From: Zhihengliuella alba
GTDB taxonomy: Bacteria > Actinomycetota > Actinomycetes > Actinomycetales > Micrococcaceae
Assembly: GCF_039538765.1 (NCBI RefSeq)
Contig: NZ_BAABCJ010000001.1
Location: 1,178,001 to 1,242,000, forward strand
Length of the DNA: 64,000 nt
Direction of reading: 5' to 3'
Part shown: in pieces, positions 9,148 through 17,566 of the stretch
Numbering within the stretch: the stretch's first letter is position 1
Layout: every line of letters starts with the position of its first letter
Position numbers and translations under genes: made by a program
The notes under the pieces: generated by a model
What the model was told of the DNA's origin: nothing
What the model saw: only the letters and a program-made list of their open reading frames with translations
Database searches by the model: none

Positions 9148-9486
9148 ATGTCCCGCATCGTCTCCACCGGCCTCGCCAAGGCCGGCCTGCTGCTCGGCTA
9201 CAAGGTCGCCCGCGACACCGGCAACCGCCAGGCCGGCGGCACCGTCCTGGCCGCCTGCGGCGCGGCCGCCTTCACCGTCTGGAGGAACGACGCCGGCACC
9301 GCTCGGGCCACGCTGCTCACCGCCGTGTATGTGGCGTCGTTCGGCCTGTCCCACCCGCTGGCGAAGCGCATCGGCGCCTGGCCGGCGGTCTTCACCGTCA
9401 CCGGCGTCACCGCGCTGGCCTCACTCGTCCTCGGCGGACCCCGCCGGCAGGACCGGCCGGCGTCGGCGAAGAAGCGCCGGAAGTAA
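9148..9486 (+). CDS. Small hypothetical membrane protein
   Basis: A 112-residue protein I do not recognise. The ATG at 9148 is chosen because AGGAG lies 7 nt before it. It has two or three hydrophobic stretches (AGGTVLAACGAAAFTV, LLTAVYVASFGL and VFTVTGVTALASLVLGG) and a basic tail ending PRRQDRPASAKKRRK, suggesting a small inner-membrane protein with a cytoplasmic C-terminus. It stops 11 nt before the start of the large nuclease/helicase gene and is probably co-transcribed with it. Confidence 0.65.
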   Translation: MSRIVSTGLAKAGLLLGYKVARDTGNRQAGGTVLAACGAAAFTVWRNDAGTARATLLTAVYVASFGLSHPLAKRIGAWPAVFTVTGVTALASLVLGGPRRQDRPASAKKRRK

Positions 9487-9497
9487 AGCCGTCCCGG

Positions 9498-12400
9498 ATG
9501 TACCTGCAGGAGCCGGGCGGCGACCTCGTCTACTCCGCGAGCGACCTGGTCACCGCGAGCCAGTGCGAGTACCAGACGCTGGTCAAGCTCGACGACCGGC
9601 TCGGCCGGCGCCCGGCCCCGGACGTCGACCCGGACGAGATGCTCGAGCGCGCTGCGCGGCTCGGCGACGCCCACGAGCGGCGCGTCCTCGACGAGCTCGT
9701 CGACCGCTTCGGCCGCTGGGACCCGGACTCCGGCCGCGGCGTCCTGGAATTGGCCGCCGCCGGGGAGACGTCCCCGGACGTCCTGGCGGAGCGGCGGCGG
9801 GCGACGGAGGACGCCCTGCGGTGCGGGGCCGACGTCGTCTTCCAGGCCACCTTCTGGAAGGACGGCTTCGTCGGCTTCGCAGACTTCCTGGTCCGCGAGC
9901 CGGATGGCCGCTACGCCGTCTGGGACACCAAGCTCGCCCGGCACGCCAAGCCGACGGCGCTGCTGCAGATCGCCGCCTACGCCGAGCAGTTGCAGGGGCT
10001 GGGCCTCGAGCCGGCCGACGACGCCGTGCTGGTCCTCGGGACCGGGCAGCAGTCGCGCCACCCGGTCCAGGAGCTCATCCCCGTCCTGCGGGAGCGGCGC
10101 CGGCGCTTCCTCGCCCTCGTCGAGGCGCACCGCGCCGCGACCGGACCCGTCGACTGGGAGCAGTCCGGCCTGCTCGTCTGCGGACGCTGCGACTACTGCG
10201 CCGGGCAGGCCCGGGAGCGAGACGACGTACTGCTCGTCTCCCGGATGACGCTCTCCACCCGCGCCCGGCTGCGCGCCGTCGGCGTGCGGACGGTGCGCGA
10301 GCTCGCCGAGCTGACGGACGAGGCCGCCCGCACGGCCGGGCTGCGCGTCTCCCCCGGCGCCCTCGCCCGCCTGCGGGACCAGGCCCGCATGCAGTGCGGT
10401 CTCGAGGCCGGGCACGGCCGGGCCCCCGGGGACGCGTCCCTCCGCTTCCGGGTCCTGGAGCGCCATCGGCTCGATGCGCTCCCGGAGCCGTGCGCCGGGG
10501 ACATCTTCTTCGACTTCGAGGGCGACCCGCTCTGGCAGGACCCGGCGGACGGCTCCTGGGGTCTCGAGTACCTCTTCGGCGTCGTGGAGCACGATTCCGG
10601 GGCGCCCGTGTTCCGGCCGTTCTGGGCGCACAGCCGCGGGCAGGAGCGCGCCGCCTTCCTCGCGTTCGTCGACTACGTCGAGGAGCGCCGGCGTCGTTGG
10701 CCGGACCTGCGCATCTACCACTACGCGCCGTACGAGAAGACGGCGCTGCGCCACCTGTCCACCCGCCACGGCGCCGCGGAGGAAATCGTCGACGACTGGC
10801 TGCGCACCGGGTTGCTCGTGGACCTCTTCGAGACGGTCCGCGACTCGTTGCGGATCAGCTCCAGCTCCTACTCGATCAAGAAGCTCGAGCCGTTCTACAT
10901 GGGCGATGAGCACCGCGCCGGGGACGTGACCGATGCCGGCGCCTCCGTGGTCGCGTACGCCGCCTTCTGCGCGGCGCGCGACGCCGGCGACGACGGCCAG
11001 GCCGCCTCCGTGCTCGACAGCATCGCGGACTACAACCGGTACGACTGCCTCTCCACCCTCCGGCTGCGCGACTGGCTCCTCGAGCTGGGCCGGCGGCATC
11101 CGGCCCGGCGGCTCGACCTCGGACCGGACCCCGCCCACGCCGACGGCAGCGACCGCGAGGACCCCTCCCGCGCGGAGGCGTCCGGGGAGCCGGAGGCAGG
11201 ACCGGTGCAGGAGGAGCCGAGCGCCGAGGAGACCCGGCTCGCCGAGTACCTCGCCGCGCTCCCCGAGGCCGCCGCGCAGACGCCGCAGCAGCGGGCCGTG
11301 GCCCTCACGGCCGCGGCCACGGCCTACCACCGGCGCGAGCGGAAGCAGTTCTGGTGGGCCCACTACGACCGCCTCGAGGGAAGCCTCGAGGACTGGCGGG
11401 ACACCCGGGACGTGATCGTCGTCGAGCACGGCGAGGTCGAGCTCGACTGGGAGAAGCCGCCGCGCAAGCGCACCTTCCAGCGGCGGCTGCGGCTGACCGG
11501 GCGACCCGGCGAGGGCACCGTCCTGGGCCCCGGCTCGAACTGGTTCGCCCTCTACGGGGCGCCGGCCCCCGAGCAGCTCCTGGACCGGCAGCCGCAGGGC
11601 GCGGCGGCCCCGGGCCACGCCACGGGCCCGCGGCACGGGGGCGCACCAGCGGAGTCGCGACGCGCCGGGCACTTCGGCCTCGCCGTGGACGAGGTGCATC
11701 CGCACCCGGACGGACGGATCACGCTGGTCTGCACCGAGCGCGCCAGGGCCGGGGCCGAGGGATACACCGACCTCCCGCTGGCGCTGACGCCGGACCGGCC
11801 GATCAACACCGCCTCGATCGAGCAGGCGCTCTCCGAGGTGGCGCAGCAGGTCGGCGCGGCGCTGCCCTCCCTGCCCGCCAGCGCCGGGATGGACCTCCTG
11901 ACCCGTGCCCGCCCCCGGCTGCGTGACGGCGTCGCCCTCCCCCGGGCGCAGGAGACGTCCACGGGCCACGACTACGCGGGAGCCGTGACGGAGGCGGTGC
12001 GCCGGCTCGACGGTTCCTACCTGGCGGTCCAGGGTCCGCCCGGGACCGGCAAGACCTACGTGGGTGCCCGCGTCATCGAACGGCTCGTCCGCGACGGGTG
12101 GAAGGTGGGCGTCGTGGCGCAGGGCCACGTCACCGTCGACGGCCTGCTGGCCCGCGCCGTGGAGGCCGGCGTCCCCGCCGACCGCGTCGCCAAGAAGCCC
12201 AAGGCCGGCGCCGACTCCGGCCCGCCGCCCTGGCGCCACGTCACCGACGACGCCCTCGAGGACCTGCTGGCGGAGCCCGGCGGCTGCCTCGTCGGCGGCA
12301 CCGCGTGGACGATGACCGGGCGCCGGGTCCCCCGGCAGGGGCTGGACCTCCTGGTCATCGACGAGGCCGGGCAGTTCTCCCTGGCCAACACCCTCGCCGT

Positions 12401-13250
12401 CGGACGGGCGGCCAGGAACCTGCTCCTCCTCGGCGACCCGCAGCAGCTGCCCCAGGTATCGCAGGGCCAGCACCCGGCCCCGGTCGACGAGTCGGCCCTG
12501 GGCTGGCTCTCCGCCGGCCATGCCACGCTGCCGCCGCAGTTCGGCTACTTCCTCGCCGACACCTGGCGGATGCACCCGGACCTGTGCCGCCCGGTGTCGC
12601 GGCTGAGCTACGCCGGGGAGCTGGAGTCCGCCCCGGCGGCGTCCCGTCGACGGCTCGAGGGGTTCCCGGCGGGCGTCGAGACCGTCCTGGTGGACCACGC
12701 GGGCTGCACCACGTCCTCGCCGGAGGAGGCGGCCGCGACCGTCGAGCAGGTCCGCCGGCATCTCGGGACCCCGTGGCACGATCCGGACGGCCTCCGCCCC
12801 GCCCCGGAGGCCAGTCCCGCCCCGGGCGCCGGTCCGAGTCCGGGCGCCGGTCCGACTTCGGCGCCCGAGCCGCTGGGCGAGGAGCAGGTCCTCATCGTGG
12901 CCGCGTACAACGCGCAGGTGCACTTGCTGCGGGAGGCGCTCGACGCCGCTGGTCTGCGCCGGGTGCGGGTTGGCACGGTGGACAAGTTCCAGGGCCAGGA
13001 AGCGCCGGTCGTCATCCTGTCCCTGGCCGTCTCCTCGCCCGAGGAGGCCCCGCGCGGGATGGACTTCCTCCTGAACCGCAACCGGCTCAATGTCGCGGTC
13101 TCGCGCGGCATGTGGAGGGCGGTCATCGTCCGCTCGCCCCGGCTGACGGACTTCCTGCCGTCCAGCCCGGCGTCCATGGCCGAGCTCGGCGCGTTCCTGC
13201 GCCTCGAGGCCGGGGGAACCGACGCCGGGGCGCCGGGGCGGGGGAACTGA
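9498..13250 (+). CDS. RecB-like nuclease / DEDD exonuclease / superfamily-1 helicase fusion (TM0106 type)
   Basis: This 1250-residue protein has three recognisable parts. (1) Residues about 15-230 are a RecB-like nuclease domain (VWDTKLAR near 142, QIAAYAEQ) followed by a cysteine-rich CGRCDYC. (2) From about residue 335 there is an RNase H-like exonuclease domain with DFEGDP. (3) The C-terminal half is a Dna2/Upf1-like SF1 helicase: Walker A GPPGTGKT (about 847), Walker B VIDEAGQ (about 951), GDPQQLPQ, and motifs VDKFQGQEA (about 1161) and LNVAVSRG. It is likely a DNA end-processing or repair enzyme, and a role in defence cannot be excluded. The start MYLQEPGGDL matches the beginning of the nuclease domain, though its ribosome site is weak. 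A Pro-rich repeat (PAPGAGPSPGAG) sits between helicase motifs. Confidence 0.87.
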   Translation: MYLQEPGGDLVYSASDLVTASQCEYQTLVKLDDRLGRRPAPDVDPDEMLERAARLGDAHERRVLDELVDRFGRWDPDSGRGVLELAAAGETSPDVLAERRRATEDALRCGADVVFQATFWKDGFVGFADFLVREPDGRYAVWDTKLARHAKPTALLQIAAYAEQLQGLGLEPADDAVLVLGTGQQSRHPVQELIPVLRERRRRFLALVEAHRAATGPVDWEQSGLLVCGRCDYCAGQARERDDVLLVSRMTLSTRARLRAVGVRTVRELAELTDEAARTAGLRVSPGALARLRDQARMQCGLEAGHGRAPGDASLRFRVLERHRLDALPEPCAGDIFFDFEGDPLWQDPADGSWGLEYLFGVVEHDSGAPVFRPFWAHSRGQERAAFLAFVDYVEERRRRWPDLRIYHYAPYEKTALRHLSTRHGAAEEIVDDWLRTGLLVDLFETVRDSLRISSSSYSIKKLEPFYMGDEHRAGDVTDAGASVVAYAAFCAARDAGDDGQAASVLDSIADYNRYDCLSTLRLRDWLLELGRRHPARRLDLGPDPAHADGSDREDPSRAEASGEPEAGPVQEEPSAEETRLAEYLAALPEAAAQTPQQRAVALTAAATAYHRRERKQFWWAHYDRLEGSLEDWRDTRDVIVVEHGEVELDWEKPPRKRTFQRRLRLTGRPGEGTVLGPGSNWFALYGAPAPEQLLDRQPQGAAAPGHATGPRHGGAPAESRRAGHFGLAVDEVHPHPDGRITLVCTERARAGAEGYTDLPLALTPDRPINTASIEQALSEVAQQVGAALPSLPASAGMDLLTRARPRLRDGVALPRAQETSTGHDYAGAVTEAVRRLDGSYLAVQGPPGTGKTYVGARVIERLVRDGWKVGVVAQGHVTVDGLLARAVEAGVPADRVAKKPKAGADSGPPPWRHVTDDALEDLLAEPGGCLVGGTAWTMTGRRVPRQGLDLLVIDEAGQFSLANTLAVGRAARNLLLLGDPQQLPQVSQGQHPAPVDESALGWLSAGHATLPPQFGYFLADTWRMHPDLCRPVSRLSYAGELESAPAASRRRLEGFPAGVETVLVDHAGCTTSSPEEAAATVEQVRRHLGTPWHDPDGLRPAPEASPAPGAGPSPGAGPTSAPEPLGEEQVLIVAAYNAQVHLLREALDAAGLRRVRVGTVDKFQGQEAPVVILSLAVSSPEEAPRGMDFLLNRNRLNVAVSRGMWRAVIVRSPRLTDFLPSSPASMAELGAFLRLEAGGTDAGAPGRGN

Positions 13251-13322
13251 TGCAGGGACGCTGACGCGGGAGCGGTCCGGCGGTGGATCCCGTGCTGGGG
13301 GCGGCCGCGCCGCCGCGGCGCG

Positions 13323-14180
13323 TCAGTTGCCCGGGAGCGGCTGGTTCTCCGGGAAGATCTGGCCAATCGGCTCGCGCTTCTCCGCCTGGAACACGTCCTC
13401 GACCCGGCCGTACGCCCAGTACGGCGAGAGCGACATCCGGGTGCGGGGCACCCCGCGGACGTCCGTGAGGTAACGACGGACCGCCTTGATCATCTCCCGC
13501 TCGCCGTGGACGAAGACCTGCACGTCCCCGTCGAGCCACGGCCCGTCCTGGATCGCGGCCGCCAGACGCGTCGACTCCGGGGCGAACGGGCCGCCGCGGT
13601 GGACCCAACGGACCTCGACGCCCTCCGGCGCCTGCAGCGGGACCTCGTCGGCGGCGTCGACGACCTCCACCCAGACCAGGCCGCGGGCATCCGCCGGCAG
13701 CGCGGCCAGCGTCGCCGAGATCGCCGGCAGCGCGGACTCGTCGCCGCCGATCAGGTGCCAGTCCGCGGCGGGGTCCGGGAGGTACATCCCGCCGGGTCCG
13801 GCGAAGCACACGACGTCGCCCGGCTGGGCGCGCTCGGCCCACGGCCCGGCGAGGCCCTGGTCGCCGTGGACGACGAAATCGATCTGCAGCGTCTGCGCGT
13901 CGTGGTCGACGTCGTGCACGGTGTAGGTGCGCCGGACCGGCATCCGCTCCGGCGGGAGGGCCTTGGCCAGCTCCTCGAGGTTGTACGGCGGGGTCAGCCC
14001 GAGCTCGGGATCGGCGAAGAGGAGCTTGACGTACTTGTCGGTGGCCTCCTTGTCCTGGAAGGCCGCGAAGCCCTCCCCGCCGAGCGTGAGCCGGACCATG
14101 TGGCCGCCGATCCGCTCGCTGCGCAGGACCTCCAGGACCACCTGGGGCTTGGGTCCGCGGGCTGGACGGGCGTCGGACAT
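13323..14180 (-). CDS. Siderophore-interacting protein (FAD-dependent ferric reductase)
   Basis: A 285-residue protein of the SIP/ViuB family, which uses FAD and NAD(P)H to reduce ferric siderophores in the cytoplasm. The FAD-binding stretch RTYTVHDVD, the segment DFVVHGDQGLAGPWAERAQPGD and the NAD-domain piece GDESALPAISATLAALP are typical. The C-terminus has the family segment SLSPYWAYGRVEDVFQAEK. An AAGGAG ribosome site precedes the ATG at 14180. A DtxR/DmdR-type iron box lies 50 nt upstream, so repression under iron sufficiency by the DtxR homologue at 49055-49753 is expected. Confidence 0.92.
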   Translation of the reverse strand: MSDARPARGPKPQVVLEVLRSERIGGHMVRLTLGGEGFAAFQDKEATDKYVKLLFADPELGLTPPYNLEELAKALPPERMPVRRTYTVHDVDHDAQTLQIDFVVHGDQGLAGPWAERAQPGDVVCFAGPGGMYLPDPAADWHLIGGDESALPAISATLAALPADARGLVWVEVVDAADEVPLQAPEGVEVRWVHRGGPFAPESTRLAAAIQDGPWLDGDVQVFVHGEREMIKAVRRYLTDVRGVPRTRMSLSPYWAYGRVEDVFQAEKREPIGQIFPENQPLPGN

Positions 14181-14230
14181 CGGTCACTCCTTCGTCGGCG
14201 GGCCCGGGGAACTCGACCGGGCCTCAGTTC

Positions 14231-14244
14231 TTAGGCTCTCCTAA
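14231..14244. promoter_or_regulatory. Iron box (DtxR/IdeR/DmdR operator)
   Basis: TTAGGCTCTCCTAA matches 13 of 14 bases of the right part of the Streptomyces-type iron box (TTAGGCTCACCTAA). The left five bases of the 19-bp consensus are not matched. It stands 50 nt before the siderophore-interacting protein gene. Confidence 0.7.
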
Positions 14245-14297
14245 CTCGGAATGAATCGCAAACCGTCGCCGGCCCGGGATCGCTCCCGTGCCAGGGC

Positions 14298-14328
14298 TTG
14301 CCCGCGCGCCGAGCGGCCGCTGTAGGAT
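14298..14328 (+). promoter_or_regulatory. Promoter for the unknown gene at 14488
   Basis: TTGCCC (14298-14303) and TAGGAT (14323-14328) are separated by 19 bp. Transcription from about 14335 would give a leader of about 150 nt. Confidence 0.4.
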
Positions 14329-14346
14329 GGGGGCAGCTTCACGAGA

Positions 14347-14463
14347 TGCGGCCAACGACGGGCTCCGACCCGGCCGCGCACCAACCCCATGCTCACAGAG
14401 CGCCTCGCGGCGGTCTCACGGGTGGTTCGGATGACGAAGCGGCCCCGCGCAGACGCGCGCGGG
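14347..14463 (+). other. Structured 5' leader
   Basis: The leader holds a hairpin with GCGGCC (14347) pairing with GGCCGC (ending 14376) and an inner GGG/CCC pairing. A second hairpin has CCCGCGC (14444-14450) pairing with GCGCGGG (14457-14463). The second ends 24 nt before the GTG at 14488 and has no T-tract. It matches no riboswitch class I know. Confidence 0.4.
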
Positions 14464-14487
14464 CAAGAGCAACGAAAGGGAAACCCC

Positions 14488-14991
14488 GTGACCGTCGTCT
14501 TCGCCGACCGCGGCGCCGTGTGCGCGCACCCCGCCCCCGGCCACGCGCTCAGCACCACCCAGATCGTCTCCGTCCTCGAGGCCGACCGTCGAGAGTGGCT
14601 GCCCGCCACGGTGACGAGCGCCGACCGCCGGACGGGGAGGTTCACCGTGCAGCCGGCCTCCGGCGCCCCGTTCGAGGCGCACCACCACGACGCCGCCGCG
14701 GTGGCCCGGTTCCTGCCGCTCGGCCGGGGCTGCCTCTGGAACGCCGACCTCGGCGTCCTGATCGGCCCGGAGATCGCGGTCCGCGCGCGGGGGCTGCACC
14801 GGGAGATCGTCCGGCGGGCCCTGAGCCTGGCCGCGGCGCCCCTCGACGCATGCCACGCAGCACCCGGCGCAGCACTCGGCGCCGGGGTGGAGAAGTCCGG
14901 GCCGCCGCCGGAGGACTATCCGACGGCGGGCGGTCCCACGAAGGCCGCGAGCGCGGACCGGTGCTCCCCGGGCAGTCTCATCAGCCGCTGA
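14488..14991 (+). CDS. Hypothetical protein
   Basis: A 167-residue product I do not recognise. It starts at the GTG at 14488 after AAAGGGAAACCCC, which places VTVVFADRGAVCAHPAPGH at the N-terminus. The first 115 residues have ordinary amino-acid composition and codon use. They include STTQIVSVLEADRREWLPATVTS, a short strand-turn region and RARGLHREIVRRALSL, a likely helix. The last 50 residues are Ala/Gly/Pro-rich, and the final 76 nt overlap the convergent thioesterase gene, so the true end may be decorated or the overlap real. No membrane segment or signal peptide is visible. Confidence 0.5.
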   Translation: MTVVFADRGAVCAHPAPGHALSTTQIVSVLEADRREWLPATVTSADRRTGRFTVQPASGAPFEAHHHDAAAVARFLPLGRGCLWNADLGVLIGPEIAVRARGLHREIVRRALSLAAAPLDACHAAPGAALGAGVEKSGPPPEDYPTAGGPTKAASADRCSPGSLISR

Positions 14992-15404
14992 TCGGCGGTG
15001 GAGAAGAACGCCAGCGTGGTCAGCGCGCGCACGCAGACGGTCCCGTCCACGGCGTCACGGAACTCGTAGCTGACGTCGAAGCTGGCGGCCTTGGGACTGG
15101 AGATCCACACGTCCACCTCCGCCGGGACGTTGCGGTACTCCAGCGGCCGCGTGTAGCGCACGCGGTGCTCCACGACGAGGACCTGCGTCCCCTCGGGGAC
15201 GTTGGCGAAGAGGTCCACCCGGGGCTGGCTGACGGGCCTGCCGGTCCCGCCCGGGACGCCGAAGGCCGCGATGCGGGCCTCCTCCATCATCCGGACGATG
15301 TTGACGTTGTTGATGTGCCCGTAGGCGTCCATGTCGGCCCAGCGCATCGGCACGCGGACCGGGACGCGGCCGCCGGCGGGCGGGGAGGCCGCCTCGCTAC
15401 TCAC
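14916..15404 (-). CDS. Acyl-CoA thioesterase (4HBT hot-dog fold)
   Basis: A 162-residue single-domain hot-dog protein. The segment RWADMDAYGHINNVNIVRMMEEAR is the classic 4-hydroxybenzoyl-CoA thioesterase/YbgC-like signature with the catalytic aspartate. The later VEHRVRYTRPLEYR also fits. It probably hydrolyses acyl-CoA thioesters, chain length unknown. The GTG at 15404 overlaps the last 8 nt of the App1-type gene upstream, so translation is likely coupled. The 3' end overlaps the convergent unknown gene by 76 nt. Confidence 0.88.
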   Translation of the reverse strand: MSSEAASPPAGGRVPVRVPMRWADMDAYGHINNVNIVRMMEEARIAAFGVPGGTGRPVSQPRVDLFANVPEGTQVLVVEHRVRYTRPLEYRNVPAEVDVWISSPKAASFDVSYEFRDAVDGTVCVRALTTLAFFSTADQRLMRLPGEHRSALAAFVGPPAVG

Positions 15405-16476
15405 CCTCGGCCTCCTCGAGGAGGCCGAGGTCGCGGAGCTGCTTGGCGATGGTGGCCCCGTCCGGCCCGTACACCCACGGGACCCCGGGGGTGGCGTGGA
15501 CGGTGTGGAAGGAGCGGCCCCCGGCGAGCACGGCCTCCGACGGGGTGAGCTGGCGGATGACGATCGCGCGGACGTGGCCGGGGTGGCGGCTGGCGAACTC
15601 CGCGTAGATCTCCGGGTCGTGCTGGCCGTCGTCGCCGATGAGCAGCCATTTCACGTGCGGGAACTCGCGGGCCAGGCGGCGGAGCTCGTCCACCTTGTGC
15701 TGCAGGCCGGACCGGAACCACCGGCCCTCGGTGGGCCCCCAGTCGGTGAGCAGCAGCGGCCCGGTCGGGTAGAGGTTCCGGGTGAGGAACCGGGTGAGCG
15801 TCGCCGCCGCGTTCCAGGCGCCGGTGGAGACGTAGATGACCGGGGAGCCGGGCCAGGTCGTGGCGAGTCGCTCCATCATCACGGCCATGCCGGGCGTAGC
15901 CAGGCGGGCGTGCTCGGAGAGCACGAACGAGTTCCACGCCGCCAGCAGCGGCCGCGGGAGGGCCGTGACGACCACGGTGTCGTCGACGTCGCAGACGATC
16001 CCGAAGTCGGAGGACGCGTCGACGACGAAGACGTCGACGGTGGACGGCTCGGACCCCTCGGCGGTGAGCACCACCTCGTGCCACCCCGGCTCGAGGTCGA
16101 TCGCGAGCCGGACGTCCAGGACCCCGCCGCGGTCGGCGTCGACGTGGAAGACGCGGCCGCCCACGCGCGCCTCGACCTCGGCGTACGGGATCGGCGGGGA
16201 GATGAAGTTGCGCCAGCCGCGGATCCCGTCGGCCACCATCTTCGAGTGCCGCAGGCCGTTGGTGAAGATCCCGGGCTTGGCGAGGACCACGCGCGCGAGC
16301 ACGCGCACCCAGCCCGACGCCTCGGCGTCGTTCTCCGAGGTCGGGTCGGCGGTGGCGCCGTACCCCCGGAACGGCGTCACCGTGGGCAGGTGGCCGCGCG
16401 CACGCGACGCGCGCTCGCGGTAGGCGTGCCAGGCGTCCTCGAGCTGGACCCCCGGGTGCTTTTTCGGTGCGGGCAT
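15397..16476 (-). CDS. App1-family phosphatase-like protein (DUF2183)
   Basis: A 359-residue protein with the catalytic core of the App1 phosphatidate phosphatase family (DUF2183, HAD-like): CDVDDTVVVT (DxDxT nucleophile motif near residue 162), YVSTGAWN, and LLIGDDGQHDPEIYAEFA. In bacteria the substrate is unproven, and phosphatidate or another lipid phosphate is likely. The N-terminal third is a family-specific beta-rich region. ATG at 16476 (MPAPKKHPG) is chosen over upstream codons that encode low-complexity sequence. The gene overlaps the thioesterase gene by 8 nt. Confidence 0.87.
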   Translation of the reverse strand: MPAPKKHPGVQLEDAWHAYRERASRARGHLPTVTPFRGYGATADPTSENDAEASGWVRVLARVVLAKPGIFTNGLRHSKMVADGIRGWRNFISPPIPYAEVEARVGGRVFHVDADRGGVLDVRLAIDLEPGWHEVVLTAEGSEPSTVDVFVVDASSDFGIVCDVDDTVVVTALPRPLLAAWNSFVLSEHARLATPGMAVMMERLATTWPGSPVIYVSTGAWNAAATLTRFLTRNLYPTGPLLLTDWGPTEGRWFRSGLQHKVDELRRLAREFPHVKWLLIGDDGQHDPEIYAEFASRHPGHVRAIVIRQLTPSEAVLAGGRSFHTVHATPGVPWVYGPDGATIAKQLRDLGLLEEAEGE

Positions 16477-16627
16477 GGGATCAGTCTCGCACGCCCCCGG
16501 GCTCGCGCGCCGAATCGCCGGCCCTCCCCGCGCACGCTCCACCGCACACTCCACCGCGCGCTCCGCCGCACGCTCCTCGGCGCCCGTCCCGCCGGTGGCC
16601 GGGGACCGGGCGGGACGGGGCAGTCGC

Positions 16628-16633
16628 TAGGCT
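16628..16633 (+). promoter_or_regulatory. -10 box for leaderless inositol-phosphatase-family gene
   Basis: TAGGCT followed by exactly 6 nt and the GTG at 16640. Confidence 0.55.
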
Positions 16634-16639
16634 GGTGGC

Positions 16640-17566
16640 GTGGCCGACTCCGAACCCTCCCCCGCCCTCCTGCCCGTGTCCGACGACGAATCCCGCCGCC
16701 TCCGCGCCGCCGCCGAGTCCGCCGCGACCGGTGTGGGCGACCTGCTCCGCGGGGCCTTCCGCTCCGCGATGACGGCCACCAGCAAGCGCAACCACCACGA
16801 TCTGGTCACGGAGTTCGACCGCGCGAGCGAGACGCGGATCGTCGAGTCCCTCGCGGCGGCCGTCCCCGACAGCCGGTTCCGCGGCGAGGAGGGCGGCGCG
16901 CACGGCTCCGGACGGGTCGAGTGGATCATCGACCCGGTGGACGGGACCAGCAACTTCGCCCACGGGGTCGCGTTCTTCTGCGTCTCGATCGCAGCGGTGG
17001 TCGAGGACGCCGTGGTCGCCGGGGTCGTCTACGACCCGGTCGCCGGGGACCTCTTCGCCGCCGACGCCACGGGGGCGTTCCGCAACGGTGTGCCCCTGGC
17101 CCCCGCCGGGGCGGAGGAGGAGCACGCGGCTTCCGTCATGACGGACTATCCCTCGGCCGAGGCGATCGAGGTGGACGGCGGCGCGGCGCTGGACGCCTTC
17201 GCCGAGCTCGTCACCACGTACGCGACCGTCCGCCGCAAGGTGTCCGGCGCGCTGGAGCTGGCCCACGTGGCCGCCGGCTGGGCCGACATCACGCTGGGCT
17301 TCGACACGAATCCCTGGGACGTCGCGGCGGGGGCGTTCATCGTGGCGCAGGCCGGGGGCACCTACGTGCCCTTCCGGTACGACGACGACGCGTCGCCGGC
17401 CGCGCCCGGCGTCCTGGGGCGCCGGGCCCACGAGGCGCCGACGTACCTGGCGCATGCGCCGGGCACCGATGCGGCGACGGCGCTGGCCGCCGTCCGCCGG
17501 ATCATGGATACCCGCCGCCGGGCCGGCTACCGCGGCAAGGACGTCGAGCCGGTCAGAAGTCCGTGA
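16640..17566 (+). CDS. Inositol monophosphatase family protein
   Basis: 308 residues with the Mg-dependent sugar-phosphatase fold: GEEGG (first metal ligand), the hallmark DPVDGTSNFAHG (residues 98-109) and NPWDVAAGAFIVAQAGG (third ligand region). Actinobacterial relatives act on inositol-1-phosphate, fructose-1,6-bisphosphate, histidinol phosphate or PAP, and the exact substrate is not visible. The GTG at 16640 follows a TAGGCT box by 6 nt and lacks a ribosome site, fitting a leaderless mRNA. The 3' end overlaps the convergent DUF4190 gene by 14 nt. Confidence 0.9.
   Translation: MADSEPSPALLPVSDDESRRLRAAAESAATGVGDLLRGAFRSAMTATSKRNHHDLVTEFDRASETRIVESLAAAVPDSRFRGEEGGAHGSGRVEWIIDPVDGTSNFAHGVAFFCVSIAAVVEDAVVAGVVYDPVAGDLFAADATGAFRNGVPLAPAGAEEEHAASVMTDYPSAEAIEVDGGAALDAFAELVTTYATVRRKVSGALELAHVAAGWADITLGFDTNPWDVAAGAFIVAQAGGTYVPFRYDDDASPAAPGVLGRRAHEAPTYLAHAPGTDAATALAAVRRIMDTRRRAGYRGKDVEPVRSP

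Noticed and set aside
9198..12923. A 1241-residue open frame on the minus strand
   Set aside because: It mirrors the nuclease/helicase gene. The plus-strand product has complete motifs, and this one is low-complexity.
9498..13250. A complete phage-defence island around the RecB-like protein
   Set aside because: No second effector, methyltransferase, recombinase or mobile-element remnant is nearby. The flanks are housekeeping genes.
13301..13322. A terminator between the nuclease/helicase and siderophore genes
   Set aside because: GCGCCGC and GCGGCGC are adjacent with only one base between, too short a loop for a good hairpin.
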